From Leptospiraceae bacterium (GTDB lineage: Bacteria; Spirochaetota; Leptospiria; Leptospirales; Leptospiraceae): a stretch of 64,000 nt of DNA. Positions 36,510 through 46,333 of this stretch are shown in pieces. Positions within the stretch are counted from its first letter, which is position 1. Each line of letters opens with the position of its first letter. Under the pieces are notes generated by a model, which saw only the letters and a program-made list of their open reading frames with translations, had not been told where the DNA came from and ran no database searches. The stretch lies in contig JAKRSH010000017.1 of NCBI GenBank assembly GCA_022402465.1, positions 162,119 through 226,118 of the forward strand. Direction: 5' to 3'. A program made the translations under genes and the position numbers.

Positions 36510-38008
36510 TCTTCCTTTTTGAGATTAGGCTTACAATTCCAGTTCATCCACATACAACTAAAAGGGAATACATCCTTAACAGATTCAAATCGTAAATTTT
36601 GTAATTTTTCTTTAGATTTCGATTTGGGATTCTTACTTAAGCTTTCTTTCATTCCAATATTAGAATAAAAAAATCCTATTGTATCCATATCGCTCCTGTA
36701 AGCTGGAAATCCATGGGTAAAGATAGGATTTTGTACATCAGTATAAAAATCACCGGTCCAAGATGTGCTGATATGTGTGGATTCATCTGATAGAAGAATT
36801 GCAAGGGATAGTGGGAAACTTTTTTTTCTATAGTATTCAAATTCATCCCCAGAGTAAATCATTCTAACACCCTTACATTCTTCCTTAATTTTCGAGCTCA
36901 AAGAAAATAATAAATTCTTTCTATCAGGATTGTTCTCTGCACTCAAAAAAGTTGATGTATTTTGTTTTGATTCTGAATATTTCTCATTCTCTACTAAAAA
37001 AGCCAAACCTCCTGTGGATTTTATATAATACTTCCAAGTTTTCTCTTGAGGCTGAAGATAATTCATTTCCAACAAAAGTTTATTAGGTCTGCAAATAGAC
37101 TTAGCCGTAGTAAAACCATGATCACTTACAACTATCAATGCTAAATCTTCTCTCTTATAAAGATTGGTTTTATGAATTAATTCTCCTACGTAAGTATCAG
37201 TTAATTTTAATTTTTCAATTGCTTGGTCTGAAAAAGGACCCTTGGCATGGTGGTAGGTATCCAAATCAGTTGAATAAATTAAGCTAATATCCGGTTTGTA
37301 TTTTAAAAAGATTTCAATTCCAGTTCTTATTTTTGCATCATCTTTTGTCGTTTCAAGTACAGGCTGTTTTATTTTTTTTTCCATTGCTCTGTGTAATCCT
37401 GGAGTAGAAAGTGAACGAAGAATTTTTAAATCAGAATTCGTCTTCTCTCTCCAGAACTGTGGTATATTCCAATCTATAGGTGCACCTACTGTGACAGGCC
37501 AATAGACATTTGCTGTTTTCGCATTTTCTTGTTTTGCTATATCTAAGAGAGTTTCAACTTTAATATCATCATAATACCACAACCAAGCGCCATCTTCTTG
37601 GTCATAAGGATCTATAGGTGTATTTCCTTCAATACCGTGAAATCCAGGATCTTGCCCAGTGATCATTGATGTATGAGAAGCATAGGTTACACTTGGATTG
37701 ATAGTGGCAATTCTTCCACCTTGGGATTTTGCAAATAAATTCTTTAGATTAGGAATTTGATCCAATATTTCTGGATGATCTAAATAATTTGCAGGAAACC
37801 CATCAATGGAAAGAATAATGAGTTTTCTTTTTGGTTTCTTCGATTTACTATTTGATATTGAAACTTTATCATTGGTTAGAATCTTACCATGTTTGGAACT
37901 TTTAATTTGCTTTACAGTAGGCTTGTCTTTTGCCTTTAGAAAAGAATATGTTAAAACATCAATAAAAAGTAAAAGGATTCCTAGACTAACTTTCCATTTA
38001 AACATCAT
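36506..38008 (-). CDS. type I phosphodiesterase/nucleotide pyrophosphatase, membrane-anchored
   Basis: About 500 residues. An N-terminal signal anchor (about 5-23) places it outside the inner membrane. The alkaline-phosphatase-superfamily metal sites are visible: Asp in 'IILSIDGFPANYL', the nucleophile Thr in 'PSVTYASHTSMITG', 'DLDTYHHAKGP', 'VVSDHGFTT', and a late His in 'FTHGFPAYRSD'. All six metal ligands appear present, so it should be active on a phosphodiester; the substrate is unknown. ATG 38008 is preferred to a TTG at 38029. Confidence 0.9.
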   Translation of the reverse strand: MMFKWKVSLGILLLFIDVLTYSFLKAKDKPTVKQIKSSKHGKILTNDKVSISNSKSKKPKRKLIILSIDGFPANYLDHPEILDQIPNLKNLFAKSQGGRIATINPSVTYASHTSMITGQDPGFHGIEGNTPIDPYDQEDGAWLWYYDDIKVETLLDIAKQENAKTANVYWPVTVGAPIDWNIPQFWREKTNSDLKILRSLSTPGLHRAMEKKIKQPVLETTKDDAKIRTGIEIFLKYKPDISLIYSTDLDTYHHAKGPFSDQAIEKLKLTDTYVGELIHKTNLYKREDLALIVVSDHGFTTAKSICRPNKLLLEMNYLQPQEKTWKYYIKSTGGLAFLVENEKYSESKQNTSTFLSAENNPDRKNLLFSLSSKIKEECKGVRMIYSGDEFEYYRKKSFPLSLAILLSDESTHISTSWTGDFYTDVQNPIFTHGFPAYRSDMDTIGFFYSNIGMKESLSKNPKSKSKEKLQNLRFESVKDVFPFSCMWMNWNCKPNLKKED

Positions 38009-38109
38009 AGCAAAGATAAAAAATAGCAAACAAACAAATTAAAAATACTTTCCATTACAAAATCTTAATGTGAACAAGTTGTAAGAATTTATTAATTCTC
38101 AATATGGAT

Positions 38110-39135
38110 TTAGTATTCTTGTTCTGATCTTGTAGAACCTAGCAGTTCATCAGGTATTTCTTCAACAAATTCACCAATTTGGATTGCTAATCGATTCCCA
38201 ACCTTACCAGGGGTAGCTTTGAATTTAGTTCTATCACCTACTCGAACTGTTAACTCTGATTTGGTGGGAGTATTTTCCAATTTAACTACATCCCCAACCG
38301 TTAAACTAATGAGGTCATTCATGGAGATATCTACTGAACCAACTTCTGTAATCAAAGGAACTTTAACTCCATCCAATCGTTCCTGGATAACAACCTTGTT
38401 CTCATCCGATTCACCTCTACGAATAGAGGAATACCAATACTGTGCAGATAGTTTATTAATAATTGGTTCAATTGTGATATAGGGAATACAAAGATTGGTC
38501 ATTCCTTCTACTTCTCCTACTTTGGTCTCTAGTGTGATTAATACCACCATGTCATTGGGAGGAACAACTTGAGCAAATTGAGGATTTGTTTCTATAGCAC
38601 CGAGTCTCGGACGAAGATCTATCACAGTTGACCAGGATTCCCTTAAGTTTCCAAGAATACGCACGATTATTCCTTCCATAACATTCATCTCTATGTCAGA
38701 AAGTTCTCGTGTAATTTTTGCTGATTCTCCTTTTCCACCAAACAAACGATCTATGATTGTAAAAGAGATAGATGGATCAATTTCAAGAATCGCAGATCCT
38801 TTTAAAGGATCCATATTGATAACACCTAGTGTAGTAGGATTAGGAATAGAACGAATAAATTCTTCGTAGGTTAACTGATCCACCGAGGCAACGTGTACTT
38901 GTACTAAGGCACGAAGTTGGGCAGACAAACCAGTTGTTGCAAGACGAGCAAATGTTTCATGCATCATTTGAAGGGTACGGATTTGGTCTTTGGAAAATTT
39001 ATCTGGACGTTTAAAATCGTAGATCTTAACCTTCTTCTGTTCACCTACAGAAGAATATTCTTCTTCACTTACCTCACCGCTAGATATAGCAGAGAGAAGA
39101 GCATCTATTTCATCTTGCGAAAGTATCTCAGTCAT
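38110..39135 (-). CDS. fliM: flagellar motor switch protein FliM
   Basis: 341 residues. The CheY-P binding N-terminus 'ILSQDEIDALLSAI' is followed by the CheC-like middle domain ('SIPNPTTLGVINMDPLKGSA', 'DRLFGGKGES') and a C-terminal SpoA domain ('ISLTVGDVVKLENT'). It sets rotation direction in the C-ring. ATG 39135 has AAGGGTAAG upstream; the longer frame to 39171 reads an odd Cys-rich lead and is rejected. It overlaps the preceding gene by 4 nt and is separate from fliN (47072). Confidence 0.96.
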   Translation of the reverse strand: MTEILSQDEIDALLSAISSGEVSEEEYSSVGEQKKVKIYDFKRPDKFSKDQIRTLQMMHETFARLATTGLSAQLRALVQVHVASVDQLTYEEFIRSIPNPTTLGVINMDPLKGSAILEIDPSISFTIIDRLFGGKGESAKITRELSDIEMNVMEGIIVRILGNLRESWSTVIDLRPRLGAIETNPQFAQVVPPNDMVVLITLETKVGEVEGMTNLCIPYITIEPIINKLSAQYWYSSIRRGESDENKVVIQERLDGVKVPLITEVGSVDISMNDLISLTVGDVVKLENTPTKSELTVRVGDRTKFKATPGKVGNRLAIQIGEFVEEIPDELLGSTRSEQEY

Positions 39136-40184
39136 TTTCTTACCCTTGCAACAACACCATGTATTCTCCAATGAGAACTTGGTTCATTCATTGCTTTTCT
39201 TAACGTATATTCATATTCATAGCGAGTTGGTATTCTTTCTTCTGATCTTTCAGCAAAAACTCTAACTCTTGCTTCATTAGAATTTAGATTGTCCACACCA
39301 ACTACTTTAAAGGATTTTAATTTACCCGAAGGAAGTGAGATTAAATACTTTTTAAATTCTTCAACCACGGAATCTCTTTCACTAATGGAGGCATTGATAT
39401 ATTCACCTGAAAAACTATCATAAGCAAGAATAAAATCAGAGAATTCTAACCATTTGAAATAATTTCCCCAGTTTTTCTTCATTTCTGCACCCAGAAAAAG
39501 AAAAACTGTTTCTTCTGGAGAAACCCCATAAGAGTTACCAAAAGGCTCTGATACTCCAGATAATACTCTGTCTTCTCTTCTTTTTTCATAGAAAAAAGAA
39601 ATAGAATTATCCGTTCTTAAGAAAACATTCTTGCCCTCAGAATCATTGCCCGAAAGTAAAAGATTTTTCTTAGATTCTGTAATGTTAGGATAGAAGTAGC
39701 CAGTTATATTGTATTTTCGTCCTGGGACTAGACGATATCTTTCGTTCAAAAGAACTCGATAAGAAAAAGATTCACCAGGATGAAGAACTATTTCTTTGGA
39801 AGTATCAGATGCCAAATTCTCCTTATGATTGCGACTTGCTTGCAAGAGATCTTTTTGGTATCTAGGATCCCAAGGCTTTGCATCATGAGGAAGGATTTCT
39901 TCAATGAGCCTATCTTCATTGTCTTTGATTTGGAATTGAAAGGTTTCTAATCCTTTGGTAGAAGGAAAAATTCGAACCACTTCTTTTCCATGATTGTAAA
40001 CTTTGAATTCTAACGGTATGTCAAAACCCTCTTTATAGGAAACAGATGGAGTATGCAGACTTGCTTTTATTTGGAGATGAGTGAAATTTTCTGTATAAGA
40101 TCCTCGCGCATCTCGGTCAGGATAAGCATAAAAGGATGATGAGGAAAGAAGAAAGAAGGCAATTAGACATAGTTTTAATTTCAT
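39132..40184 (-). CDS. hypothetical exported protein upstream of fliM
   Basis: 350 residues, not recognised. Signal peptide 1-20 ('SSSSFYAYPD'). Residues about 35-200 look like a beta-sandwich ('VSYKEGFDIPLEFKVYNHGK' and 'HPGESFSYRVLLNERYRLVPG'), as in intracellular proteinase inhibitor or bacterial Ig-like folds. The C-terminal part about 225-345 resembles an NTF2-like domain in rhythm. It is periplasmic or at the outer membrane; a link to the flagellum rests only on the 4-nt overlap with fliM. Confidence 0.75.
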   Translation of the reverse strand: MKLKLCLIAFFLLSSSSFYAYPDRDARGSYTENFTHLQIKASLHTPSVSYKEGFDIPLEFKVYNHGKEVVRIFPSTKGLETFQFQIKDNEDRLIEEILPHDAKPWDPRYQKDLLQASRNHKENLASDTSKEIVLHPGESFSYRVLLNERYRLVPGRKYNITGYFYPNITESKKNLLLSGNDSEGKNVFLRTDNSISFFYEKRREDRVLSGVSEPFGNSYGVSPEETVFLFLGAEMKKNWGNYFKWLEFSDFILAYDSFSGEYINASISERDSVVEEFKKYLISLPSGKLKSFKVVGVDNLNSNEARVRVFAERSEERIPTRYEYEYTLRKAMNEPSSHWRIHGVVARVRK

Positions 40185-40238
40185 CTCATTCTTATTTTCG
40201 GTAGAACAGATATATGCTATAAACTTTTTTTACCCAAG

Positions 40239-40826
40239 CTAGCGATTTGATTCTTCTAGAATTAAATCAGATATATTGATCAATCTCTTTAATGGATCAA
40301 TTAATTTCTCATATCCAAAGAAAATTTCCCTTAATTTGTCGAAATGAGGTTCAAGAAGAGCTGTTGCCTTGCTGGTCAAATGAACCGTTTTCAATTCGTT
40401 TTCTGTTAGAGTTCCAATATTATTTTCTTCAATAAACCTAGATAATTCTTTAAAAACACCCTCGTCTGTAATATCATTTTGTTCAAACAATTTCTCGACT
40501 CTAAGAATAAAGTCAGTCAATGTTTCTTTGATTTTTCCTTCTTCACCTACAGGACGCCGTTTGGAAGAAATTTGGTTGAGTGTCTGATACTTTTCTAGAC
40601 ATTTTTCATAGCTACTATTGATCAAGAGGCGCTTTCTTAGAATAAAATTTAGAAAATACAAAACTTCCAAAAAGACATCAGGATATTTTTGGGCACCACC
40701 AACCTCATCTAAGAAAGTTTTATTCTCGGAATGGCTAGAAAGACTTTCTATAAACGCTAAGGCTGGAGCCATAGAGGCAGCCGAGCTGAATTGTCGGATC
40801 TTTTCTATTCCATCGATTAAGTTCAT
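40239..40826 (-). CDS. hypothetical protein
   Basis: 195 residues, not recognised. Almost all predicted helix, with no signal peptide or membrane span; heptad-like stretches at about 60-85 and 100-150 suggest a helical bundle. Position between an exported cyclophilin gene and the exported protein before fliM. A cytoplasmic chaperone-like role would fit the look but is not shown. Confidence 0.7.
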   Translation of the reverse strand: MNLIDGIEKIRQFSSAASMAPALAFIESLSSHSENKTFLDEVGGAQKYPDVFLEVLYFLNFILRKRLLINSSYEKCLEKYQTLNQISSKRRPVGEEGKIKETLTDFILRVEKLFEQNDITDEGVFKELSRFIEENNIGTLTENELKTVHLTSKATALLEPHFDKLREIFFGYEKLIDPLKRLINISDLILEESNR

Positions 40827-40840
40827 AAGGTTATTTTAAT

Positions 40841-41710
40841 TTACCTTTTATCTATAACCAGGACTTTCTTGATAGTAGTATTTGAATTTCCACCTGCTAT
40901 AATTTCGTTGAGAACATCCTCACCTGAAACCAATTCTCCAAATACAGTGTGCAAACCGTCCAAATGTGGAGTATCAACCTGGTTAATAAAAAATTGAGAT
41001 CCATTTGTGTTGGGTCCTGCATTTGCCATAGCAAAAGAACCTTTCAGTGCTTTATGGCTGCTAACTTTCTCATTGTATCTGTAACCTACACGATGTAAAA
41101 CTTCCATCAGACTTAAGTCTTGCCCTTTCTCATAGGCTTCTTCTATCTCCGTTCTTCTTTCATCGAACTGTTCTTTAGATTGAATACCCAATGTCTCAAA
41201 AATCATTCTTTGGTATTGACTTTGCAAGGCAGGATAATTTTTGATTTTGAGTTTATCTAAACCTAAAGACTTTGCATTGATCTCATCTTCAAATTTGTAT
41301 CCAGGACCACCAGTTCCGTCACCTCTTGGACAACCTCCTTGTGCCATAAACCCATCTATTACTCTATGAAACTTTAAACCATCATAGAATGGCTTAGTTT
41401 CTTTTCCCTTCTCCGTAAAAAATTCTTTCTGTCCTTGCGCAAGATCAATGAAATTTTGAACTGTCTTGGGAGCATCTTTGTAAAAAAGCCTAAGTACTAG
41501 ATTCCCTTTAGTAGTTTGCATAATCGAATAAATCCCAGGTTCCGAAGGCAAGGCAACATTGGCTGTATCCTGTCTTTTTACGACAACTTCACTTAAGGAG
41601 TAAGGAATAGCCTTGTATTGCAAATCCATCATTTTGTTTTCATTACAAGCAAGAGTCGATGTAAAAAGCATAATCGATGCTAAAGTAAGTGATAGTTTAA
41701 TTTTTTTCAT
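40841..41710 (-). CDS. cyclophilin-type peptidyl-prolyl isomerase lipoprotein with a large insert
   Basis: About 289 residues. Lipobox 'STLAC' with Cys near 22. The cyclophilin core is split: 'FYDGLKFHRVIDGFMAQGGC' and 'GDGTGGPGYKFEDE' end near residue 145, and 'GSFAMANAGPNTNGSQFFI' resumes near 226. The roughly 80 intervening residues are charged and helical. Active-site Arg (in FHRVI), Phe/Met/Gln and the Asn-Gly-Ser-Gln-Phe-Phe block are present, so it should be active. It is likely periplasmic and may fold or hold exported proteins through the insert. The start Met follows the argH end by overlap-sized spacing. Confidence 0.9.
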   Translation of the reverse strand: MKKIKLSLTLASIMLFTSTLACNENKMMDLQYKAIPYSLSEVVVKRQDTANVALPSEPGIYSIMQTTKGNLVLRLFYKDAPKTVQNFIDLAQGQKEFFTEKGKETKPFYDGLKFHRVIDGFMAQGGCPRGDGTGGPGYKFEDEINAKSLGLDKLKIKNYPALQSQYQRMIFETLGIQSKEQFDERRTEIEEAYEKGQDLSLMEVLHRVGYRYNEKVSSHKALKGSFAMANAGPNTNGSQFFINQVDTPHLDGLHTVFGELVSGEDVLNEIIAGGNSNTTIKKVLVIDKR

Positions 41711-41712
41711 AT

Positions 41713-43188
41713 TCAAGATTTTCCTTTTTTATTTGAGTTCTTTTTTTTCGAAGTAAGAATTTTGGATTGAAAGAGCTTTAATTTTTTTTCAGCTTGGGCA
41801 AATTGTTCAAGCTGACGTTTTCTTGCTGTTCCACCAGCTACATTCTTTTTATCAGCCGAGTTATATAATGATATAGCTTCTAGATAATTGGGGTCTATTA
41901 AGTGATAAGATATTTTTTTTCTATCCTCTAAGGAAATTGAAAATAAATCTACATTCTTTTTTGTACAGACAGAGACTAAATTTCCTACGATTTCATGGGC
42001 TTCTCTAAATGGTATTTTCTTAACACTCACCAGCCAATCAGCAAGATCTGTTGCAGTTGAAAATCCCTTCTTAAGATTTGTTTCAATAGAAGAAGATCTT
42101 ATTTCCATACCAGCGATCATTTCCCTAAGCCCCTCAAGGGAGAGTAAAATATGTTTGCTTGCTTGGAACATTGGAATCTTGTCTTCTTGGAAATCTCTAT
42201 TGTATGCAAGAGCAGTTCCTTTCACAAGAGCAAGTAAAGACATTAAATTACCAAATACCATAGCTGATTTACCACGAATTAATTCTGCAACATCTGGATT
42301 TTTCTTTTGAGGCATGATAGAGGATCCCGAAGTCAATCTATCAGGAAGACCGATGTAATTGAATTCTGTGCTAGAGTAAATTATAAATTCTTCAGCTACT
42401 CTGGATGCATGGGCCATACACTGACTTATGGCAAAAAGGTATTGGATAATATGATCTCTTTGGGAGACAGCATCCATAGAATTTTCACTGATAGAACTTA
42501 GTTGCAATTCTTTTCTCAAAAACTCTCTGTCTGAATTATAATTCACACCAGCCATAGCACCTGATCCTAGTACCAACAAATCTGTAGTAGATTTTACATG
42601 TTGAAATAGTTCCAAATCCCTGAGGAAGGCCCAGAAATGAGCCATAAAATAATGAGATGCTCGAATCGGTTGAGCGATTTGAAGGTGTGTATATCCAGGA
42701 AAAAGAATATCCAGAGAAGACTTGGCTCTTTCTAATAAATGCTCAAGTAAGAGTATTAACTCTGTTTCTATGATTTTAATTTGGTCTAGAATATAAAGTC
42801 TAACATCTTGGGATACTTGGTCATTTCTCGATCTTGCCGTATGCAATTTTTTGCCAGCCTCACCAATCAACTGGGTAAGTCTAGATTCAATATGCATGTG
42901 AATATCTTCTAATTCTTGTTTAAATTCAAATTTTCCAGTTTCAATTTCAGATTGTATCTTTGTAAGGCCTCTTTCTATCAAGAGTAATTCTTTCTCTGTT
43001 AAGATTCCAATTTTGCAAAGCATCTTAGCATGGGCAAGACTTCCCCGTATATCTTGGGCATAGAGTTCTTTGTCAAAACTTATTGACTCCCCTATTCGAT
43101 TCATGATATCTGCAGTAAGTTCTTTGAATCGCCCTCCCCATAGTTTAGCATTAGAGTTAGGTGATTTATTTTTTTTATTCATTTTCAT
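41713..43188 (-). CDS. argH: argininosuccinate lyase
   Basis: 491 residues. It cleaves argininosuccinate to arginine and fumarate, the last arginine step. Signatures are '[20 protein letters not shown]', '[18 protein letters not shown]', '[17 protein letters not shown]' and the superfamily '[15 protein letters not shown]' near 285. Slightly long because of a Lys/Ser-rich C-tail. Its start overlaps the upstream haem-type gene by 14 nt; a Met two codons later (43182) is equally possible. Confidence 0.96.
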   Translation of the reverse strand: MKMNKKNKSPNSNAKLWGGRFKELTADIMNRIGESISFDKELYAQDIRGSLAHAKMLCKIGILTEKELLLIERGLTKIQSEIETGKFEFKQELEDIHMHIESRLTQLIGEAGKKLHTARSRNDQVSQDVRLYILDQIKIIETELILLLEHLLERAKSSLDILFPGYTHLQIAQPIRASHYFMAHFWAFLRDLELFQHVKSTTDLLVLGSGAMAGVNYNSDREFLRKELQLSSISENSMDAVSQRDHIIQYLFAISQCMAHASRVAEEFIIYSSTEFNYIGLPDRLTSGSSIMPQKKNPDVAELIRGKSAMVFGNLMSLLALVKGTALAYNRDFQEDKIPMFQASKHILLSLEGLREMIAGMEIRSSSIETNLKKGFSTATDLADWLVSVKKIPFREAHEIVGNLVSVCTKKNVDLFSISLEDRKKISYHLIDPNYLEAISLYNSADKKNVAGGTARKRQLEQFAQAEKKLKLFQSKILTSKKKNSNKKGKS

Positions 43189-43621
43189 TTAGTATTTTTT
43201 CTGACCACTTTTTTAATTCAGAAATATCTTCATAACTTAGTTTGGCATCTGGGTGAAGCAACAAATAAGATTTAGGTGGCATTTCTCCATTGTCTATCTG
43301 TTCAATGATTTCTTCTGCCTTCCTTAATTGCCTTTTGAGAGTGAATTCATTCCATTTTACAAAATTTAGTTCAGCTTGTGCTTCCTCCACATGATCCTGA
43401 AGGTATAAAGTGACTGGGAAAACATGACCATAAAGGGGAATTCTAGTATAAGGTGTATGACAGTCATTGCATGACTTATCAAATATTCGATTGATCCTTT
43501 CGGGAAAAACAAGTTCTGATTTAGCTTCCTGAGTAGCAACGGAACTGGACTCCCATCTTGTAAAATAAGAAGCAAGAGCACAGACAAATGCTAAACCCAG
43601 CAAAATCAAAATTTTTTTCAT
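43175..43621 (-). CDS. haem-binding-domain (Haem_bd) periplasmic protein
   Basis: About 148 residues. An N-terminal hydrophobic anchor (about 4-20) is followed by one c-type haem motif '[23 protein letters not shown]', written here only as its key parts C-x-x-C-H, and '[19 protein letters not shown]', where the Met may be the distal ligand. The layout matches the small Haem_bd family. Probably an electron-transfer or redox-sensing protein anchored in the inner membrane. A start at 43663 would add 14 residues before the anchor. Confidence 0.85.
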   Translation of the reverse strand: MKKILILLGLAFVCALASYFTRWESSSVATQEAKSELVFPERINRIFDKSCNDCHTPYTRIPLYGHVFPVTLYLQDHVEEAQAELNFVKWNEFTLKRQLRKAEEIIEQIDNGEMPPKSYLLLHPDAKLSYEDISELKKWSEKILNENE

Positions 43622-43705
43622 CAAATGTAAAGTATCTTTTTTGCTTAGAATTGGCAATTTCATTTTTTACTTGCAAGAGAAAGTGAGAAACAATTAATAA
43701 CATTC

Positions 43706-44164
43706 ATGGATGGACTCAGCCCACAAGATTACCCATGGATTTGGATAGGTATAGGAATCATAGCTATGGTTCTTGAGTTTATTGTTCCTGGGATGTTTAT
43801 ATTCTTCGTCGGATTTAGTATGACGGTAACAGGTTTACTAATGCTTTGGTTACCGCTGAGCACCTTATTTCAATTTTTAATTTTTAGTATAGTATGTATT
43901 TTTTCTATTATTTTTGGATCAGCCTTTATTAAAAAGTTTTTTCCATCCGAAGTCTCAGAAGATCGAATGATTAAAGATGATTTTGTAAATCAAATAGTTG
44001 CTGTGACAGAAGATATTCTTCTCAATCAAAAAGGAGGAAGAATTCACTTTCGAGGAACGGAATGGGATGCCTACTCTACGACAGAAAGAATTCCTTCTGG
44101 TGAAAAGGTAAGAATCTTAAGCCGAGATAATTTAACCTTTATTGTGGAAAGAATCCACCGCTAA
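43706..44164 (+). CDS. NfeD-like membrane protein
   Basis: 152 residues. Two to three membrane segments in the first 75 residues ('IWIGIGIIAMVLEFIVPGMF', 'FLIFSIVCIFSIIFGSAFI') and a C-terminal OB-like domain ('GGRIHFRGTEWDAYSTTERI'). NfeD proteins pair with stomatin/SPFH proteins; two SPFH genes follow directly, which supports the call. Short form, without the ClpP-like protease. Confidence 0.9.
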   Translation: MDGLSPQDYPWIWIGIGIIAMVLEFIVPGMFIFFVGFSMTVTGLLMLWLPLSTLFQFLIFSIVCIFSIIFGSAFIKKFFPSEVSEDRMIKDDFVNQIVAVTEDILLNQKGGRIHFRGTEWDAYSTTERIPSGEKVRILSRDNLTFIVERIHR

Positions 44165-44250
44165 TTTTCAATTTTTCTAAAAAACTTCTTTTCTTCCTCA
44201 CTGGATTGAATAATCTAAACCAGATTTACATGGTATGAGAGGAGAAATTT

Positions 44251-45198
44251 ATGTTCATGTTCACGATTTTTTTTATCGTGGTGATATTCTTTATCGTTAA
44301 GACTTTTATAGTCGTGCCCCAAGAATATGCTTATATTCGAGAAAGATTGGGCGCATACAGAGGAACCTTAGAGGCGGGATTTCACTTCCTGGTTCCACTG
44401 ATTGATCAAATTAAATACAAACAAGTATTAAAAGAAGTTGCCATAGATGTAAGACCACAAGTTTGTACAACCAAAGATAACGTTCAAGTTGAAGTTGATG
44501 GAATACTTTATTTAAAAGTTGTAGATGCTTATAAGGCTTCTTATGGAATAGACAACTTTTTCTTAGCAACTGAGCAACTTGCCCAAACAACATTACGATC
44601 TGAAATTGGTAAGCTTATGTTGAATGAGACTTTTTCAGAAAGAGACAAGATTAACCTAAGTGTTGTAAGACAGATTGATGAAGCTACTGATCCCTGGGGT
44701 ATCAAGGTGAATCGTTATGAAATTCGTAACATCCAACCACCTAAAACCATTATCTTAGAAATGGAAAACCAGATGAAAGCAGAAAGGGAAAGAAGAGCTG
44801 AGATCATTACCTCAGAAGGTGAAAGAGAAGCTAGGATCAATCGTTCCATGGGGGAAAGACAAGAAGCTATTAATCTTTCAGAAGGAGATAAAGCTAAACT
44901 TGTAAATGAAGCAGAAGGTAAAGCTCTAGAAATCGAATTAGTGGCTACCGCATCAGCAAAAGGATTAAAAGCAATTGCTGAATCTATTTCCAAATCGGGC
45001 GGTAGACAAGCTGTACAATTGCAAATTACCCAAGAATATTTGACTGGACTCGGTGGAATTTTTGCTAAATCAAAAACTACAATTCTTCCTGAATCTCTTG
45101 CCAATATCAAAGGAGTCTTTGAAGGAATTTCTAAAGTTACTTCAACCTTCCCTGGCGATTCAAATACCCCAGCACCAGAACCTAAGAAAAAAGGATAA
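44251..45198 (+). CDS. SPFH/stomatin-family membrane protein, paralogue 1
   Basis: 315 residues. One N-terminal membrane anchor (1-22), then the band-7 domain ('VPQEYAYIRERLGAYRGTLE', 'AIDVRPQVCTTKDNVQVEVD', 'YEIRNIQPPKTIILEMENQM'), an Ala/Glu/Arg-rich coiled coil (about 170-235) and a Pro/Lys tail. Forms membrane cage-like oligomers that influence protease and lipid domains. Start ATG follows GAGAGGAG. QmcA-like. It lies 6 nt before its paralogue. Confidence 0.93.
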   Translation: MFMFTIFFIVVIFFIVKTFIVVPQEYAYIRERLGAYRGTLEAGFHFLVPLIDQIKYKQVLKEVAIDVRPQVCTTKDNVQVEVDGILYLKVVDAYKASYGIDNFFLATEQLAQTTLRSEIGKLMLNETFSERDKINLSVVRQIDEATDPWGIKVNRYEIRNIQPPKTIILEMENQMKAERERRAEIITSEGEREARINRSMGERQEAINLSEGDKAKLVNEAEGKALEIELVATASAKGLKAIAESISKSGGRQAVQLQITQEYLTGLGGIFAKSKTTILPESLANIKGVFEGISKVTSTFPGDSNTPAPEPKKKG

Positions 45199-45204
45199 AC
45201 TAAT

Positions 45205-46122
45205 ATGGACGAAATTACTTTAATATTTTGGATTCCCTTCTTCCTATACCTCTTCTACAAATTGTATAGATCCGTACGAATTGTATCTGCACAAGAAGTT
45301 ATCATTGTAGAACGTTTTGGAAAATTCACAAAAACTCTCAAAGCAGGTTTTCATATCTTAACTCCATTTGTAGAGCGAGACGCATACTACCATACCTTAA
45401 AGGAACAAGCAATAGATGTTCACCCTCAAACATGTATAACAAAAGACAATGTTATGGTGAAGGTTGACGGAGTTCTTTATATGGTATTGATAGATCCGGT
45501 CAAGGCAAGCTATGGAATAGAAGACTATAGATATGCAGCTATCCAACTTGCCCAAACAACTATGAGAGCTATCATTGGAACTATGGATCTAGACAAGACC
45601 TTTGAAGAGAGATCTTCTATCAATAAAAAGATCGTTGATGCCATTGATGATGTTTCGGAGAATTGGGGAGTTCGTATCAATCGTTATGAGATAGTAAATA
45701 TTGCACCACCGCAATCAGTAATGGACTCTATGGAGAAAGAAAAAAGAGCTCAAATCAATAAGGAAGCACAAATTTCTCTTTCTTGGGGAGATAGAGAATC
45801 TCGCATCAATAGATCCCAAGGTTTAAAGGAAGAATTGATAAACCGATCTGAAGGGGAAAAGCAAAAACGAATCAACGAGGCAGAAGGAAAGGCTACTGAA
45901 ATTGAATCCTTAGCTATAGCAACAGCAAAGGGTATCGAAAAAGTTGCCGAAGCAATTACTGCTAGTGGAGGAATCGAGGCCATGAAATTGCAAGTCTCGC
46001 AAGGTTTGATTACTCAGTTTCAGAAATTAGCAAGAGATAATACTGAGATTGTACTTCCTGTTGATTTAACAAATTTCACTGCAACCTTAGATAATCTTTT
46101 AGGAATCAAAAGAAATACCTAG
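45205..46122 (+). CDS. SPFH/stomatin-family membrane protein, paralogue 2
   Basis: 305 residues, clearly a tandem duplicate of the preceding gene: the same anchor, band-7 domain ('VDVHPQT'-like block at 'AIDVHPQTCITKDNVMVKVD'), 'VNIAPPQSVMDSMEKEKRAQ' and coiled coil with 'RSQGLKEELINRSEG'. The copies differ throughout, so the duplication is old and they may form hetero-oligomers. Last gene of the NfeD-SPFH-SPFH operon, with a terminator 55 nt downstream. Confidence 0.93.
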   Translation: MDEITLIFWIPFFLYLFYKLYRSVRIVSAQEVIIVERFGKFTKTLKAGFHILTPFVERDAYYHTLKEQAIDVHPQTCITKDNVMVKVDGVLYMVLIDPVKASYGIEDYRYAAIQLAQTTMRAIIGTMDLDKTFEERSSINKKIVDAIDDVSENWGVRINRYEIVNIAPPQSVMDSMEKEKRAQINKEAQISLSWGDRESRINRSQGLKEELINRSEGEKQKRINEAEGKATEIESLAIATAKGIEKVAEAITASGGIEAMKLQVSQGLITQFQKLARDNTEIVLPVDLTNFTATLDNLLGIKRNT

Positions 46123-46176
46123 TAAGAATATTCAACTATTAGTAAATGATTTTTCATTTTACTCTAGTTAAATAAG

Positions 46177-46228
46177 TAAGCCAACTCTCTTCAATTTCAG
46201 TTGTAAGAAGTTGGCTTATGCAATTTTT
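46177..46228 (+). terminator. probable terminator after the SPFH operon
   Basis: TAAGCCAACT (46177-46186) pairs with AGTTGGCTTA (46209-46218), a perfect 10-bp stem with a 22-nt loop, followed by TTTTT at 46224-46228. The long loop is unusual but position and T-run fit. Confidence 0.65.
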
Positions 46229-46333
46229 AAAAAAAAATCTTAGGTTTTATGATTTCAACTAACAAAGGTTGATTCTTTCTATTTCTAAGAACATTTTTTT
46301 TAAAAAATGATATTTTAAGCTATATATTAAATT

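Noticed and set aside
36310..36522. 70-residue frame overlapping the ferredoxin
   Set aside because: The ferredoxin frame has the cluster cysteines and the GGAGGT site; this one has neither.
44715..45110. 131-residue frame opposite the first SPFH gene
   Set aside because: Shadow frame; the same kind of antisense frame appears opposite the second SPFH gene because both share codon pattern.
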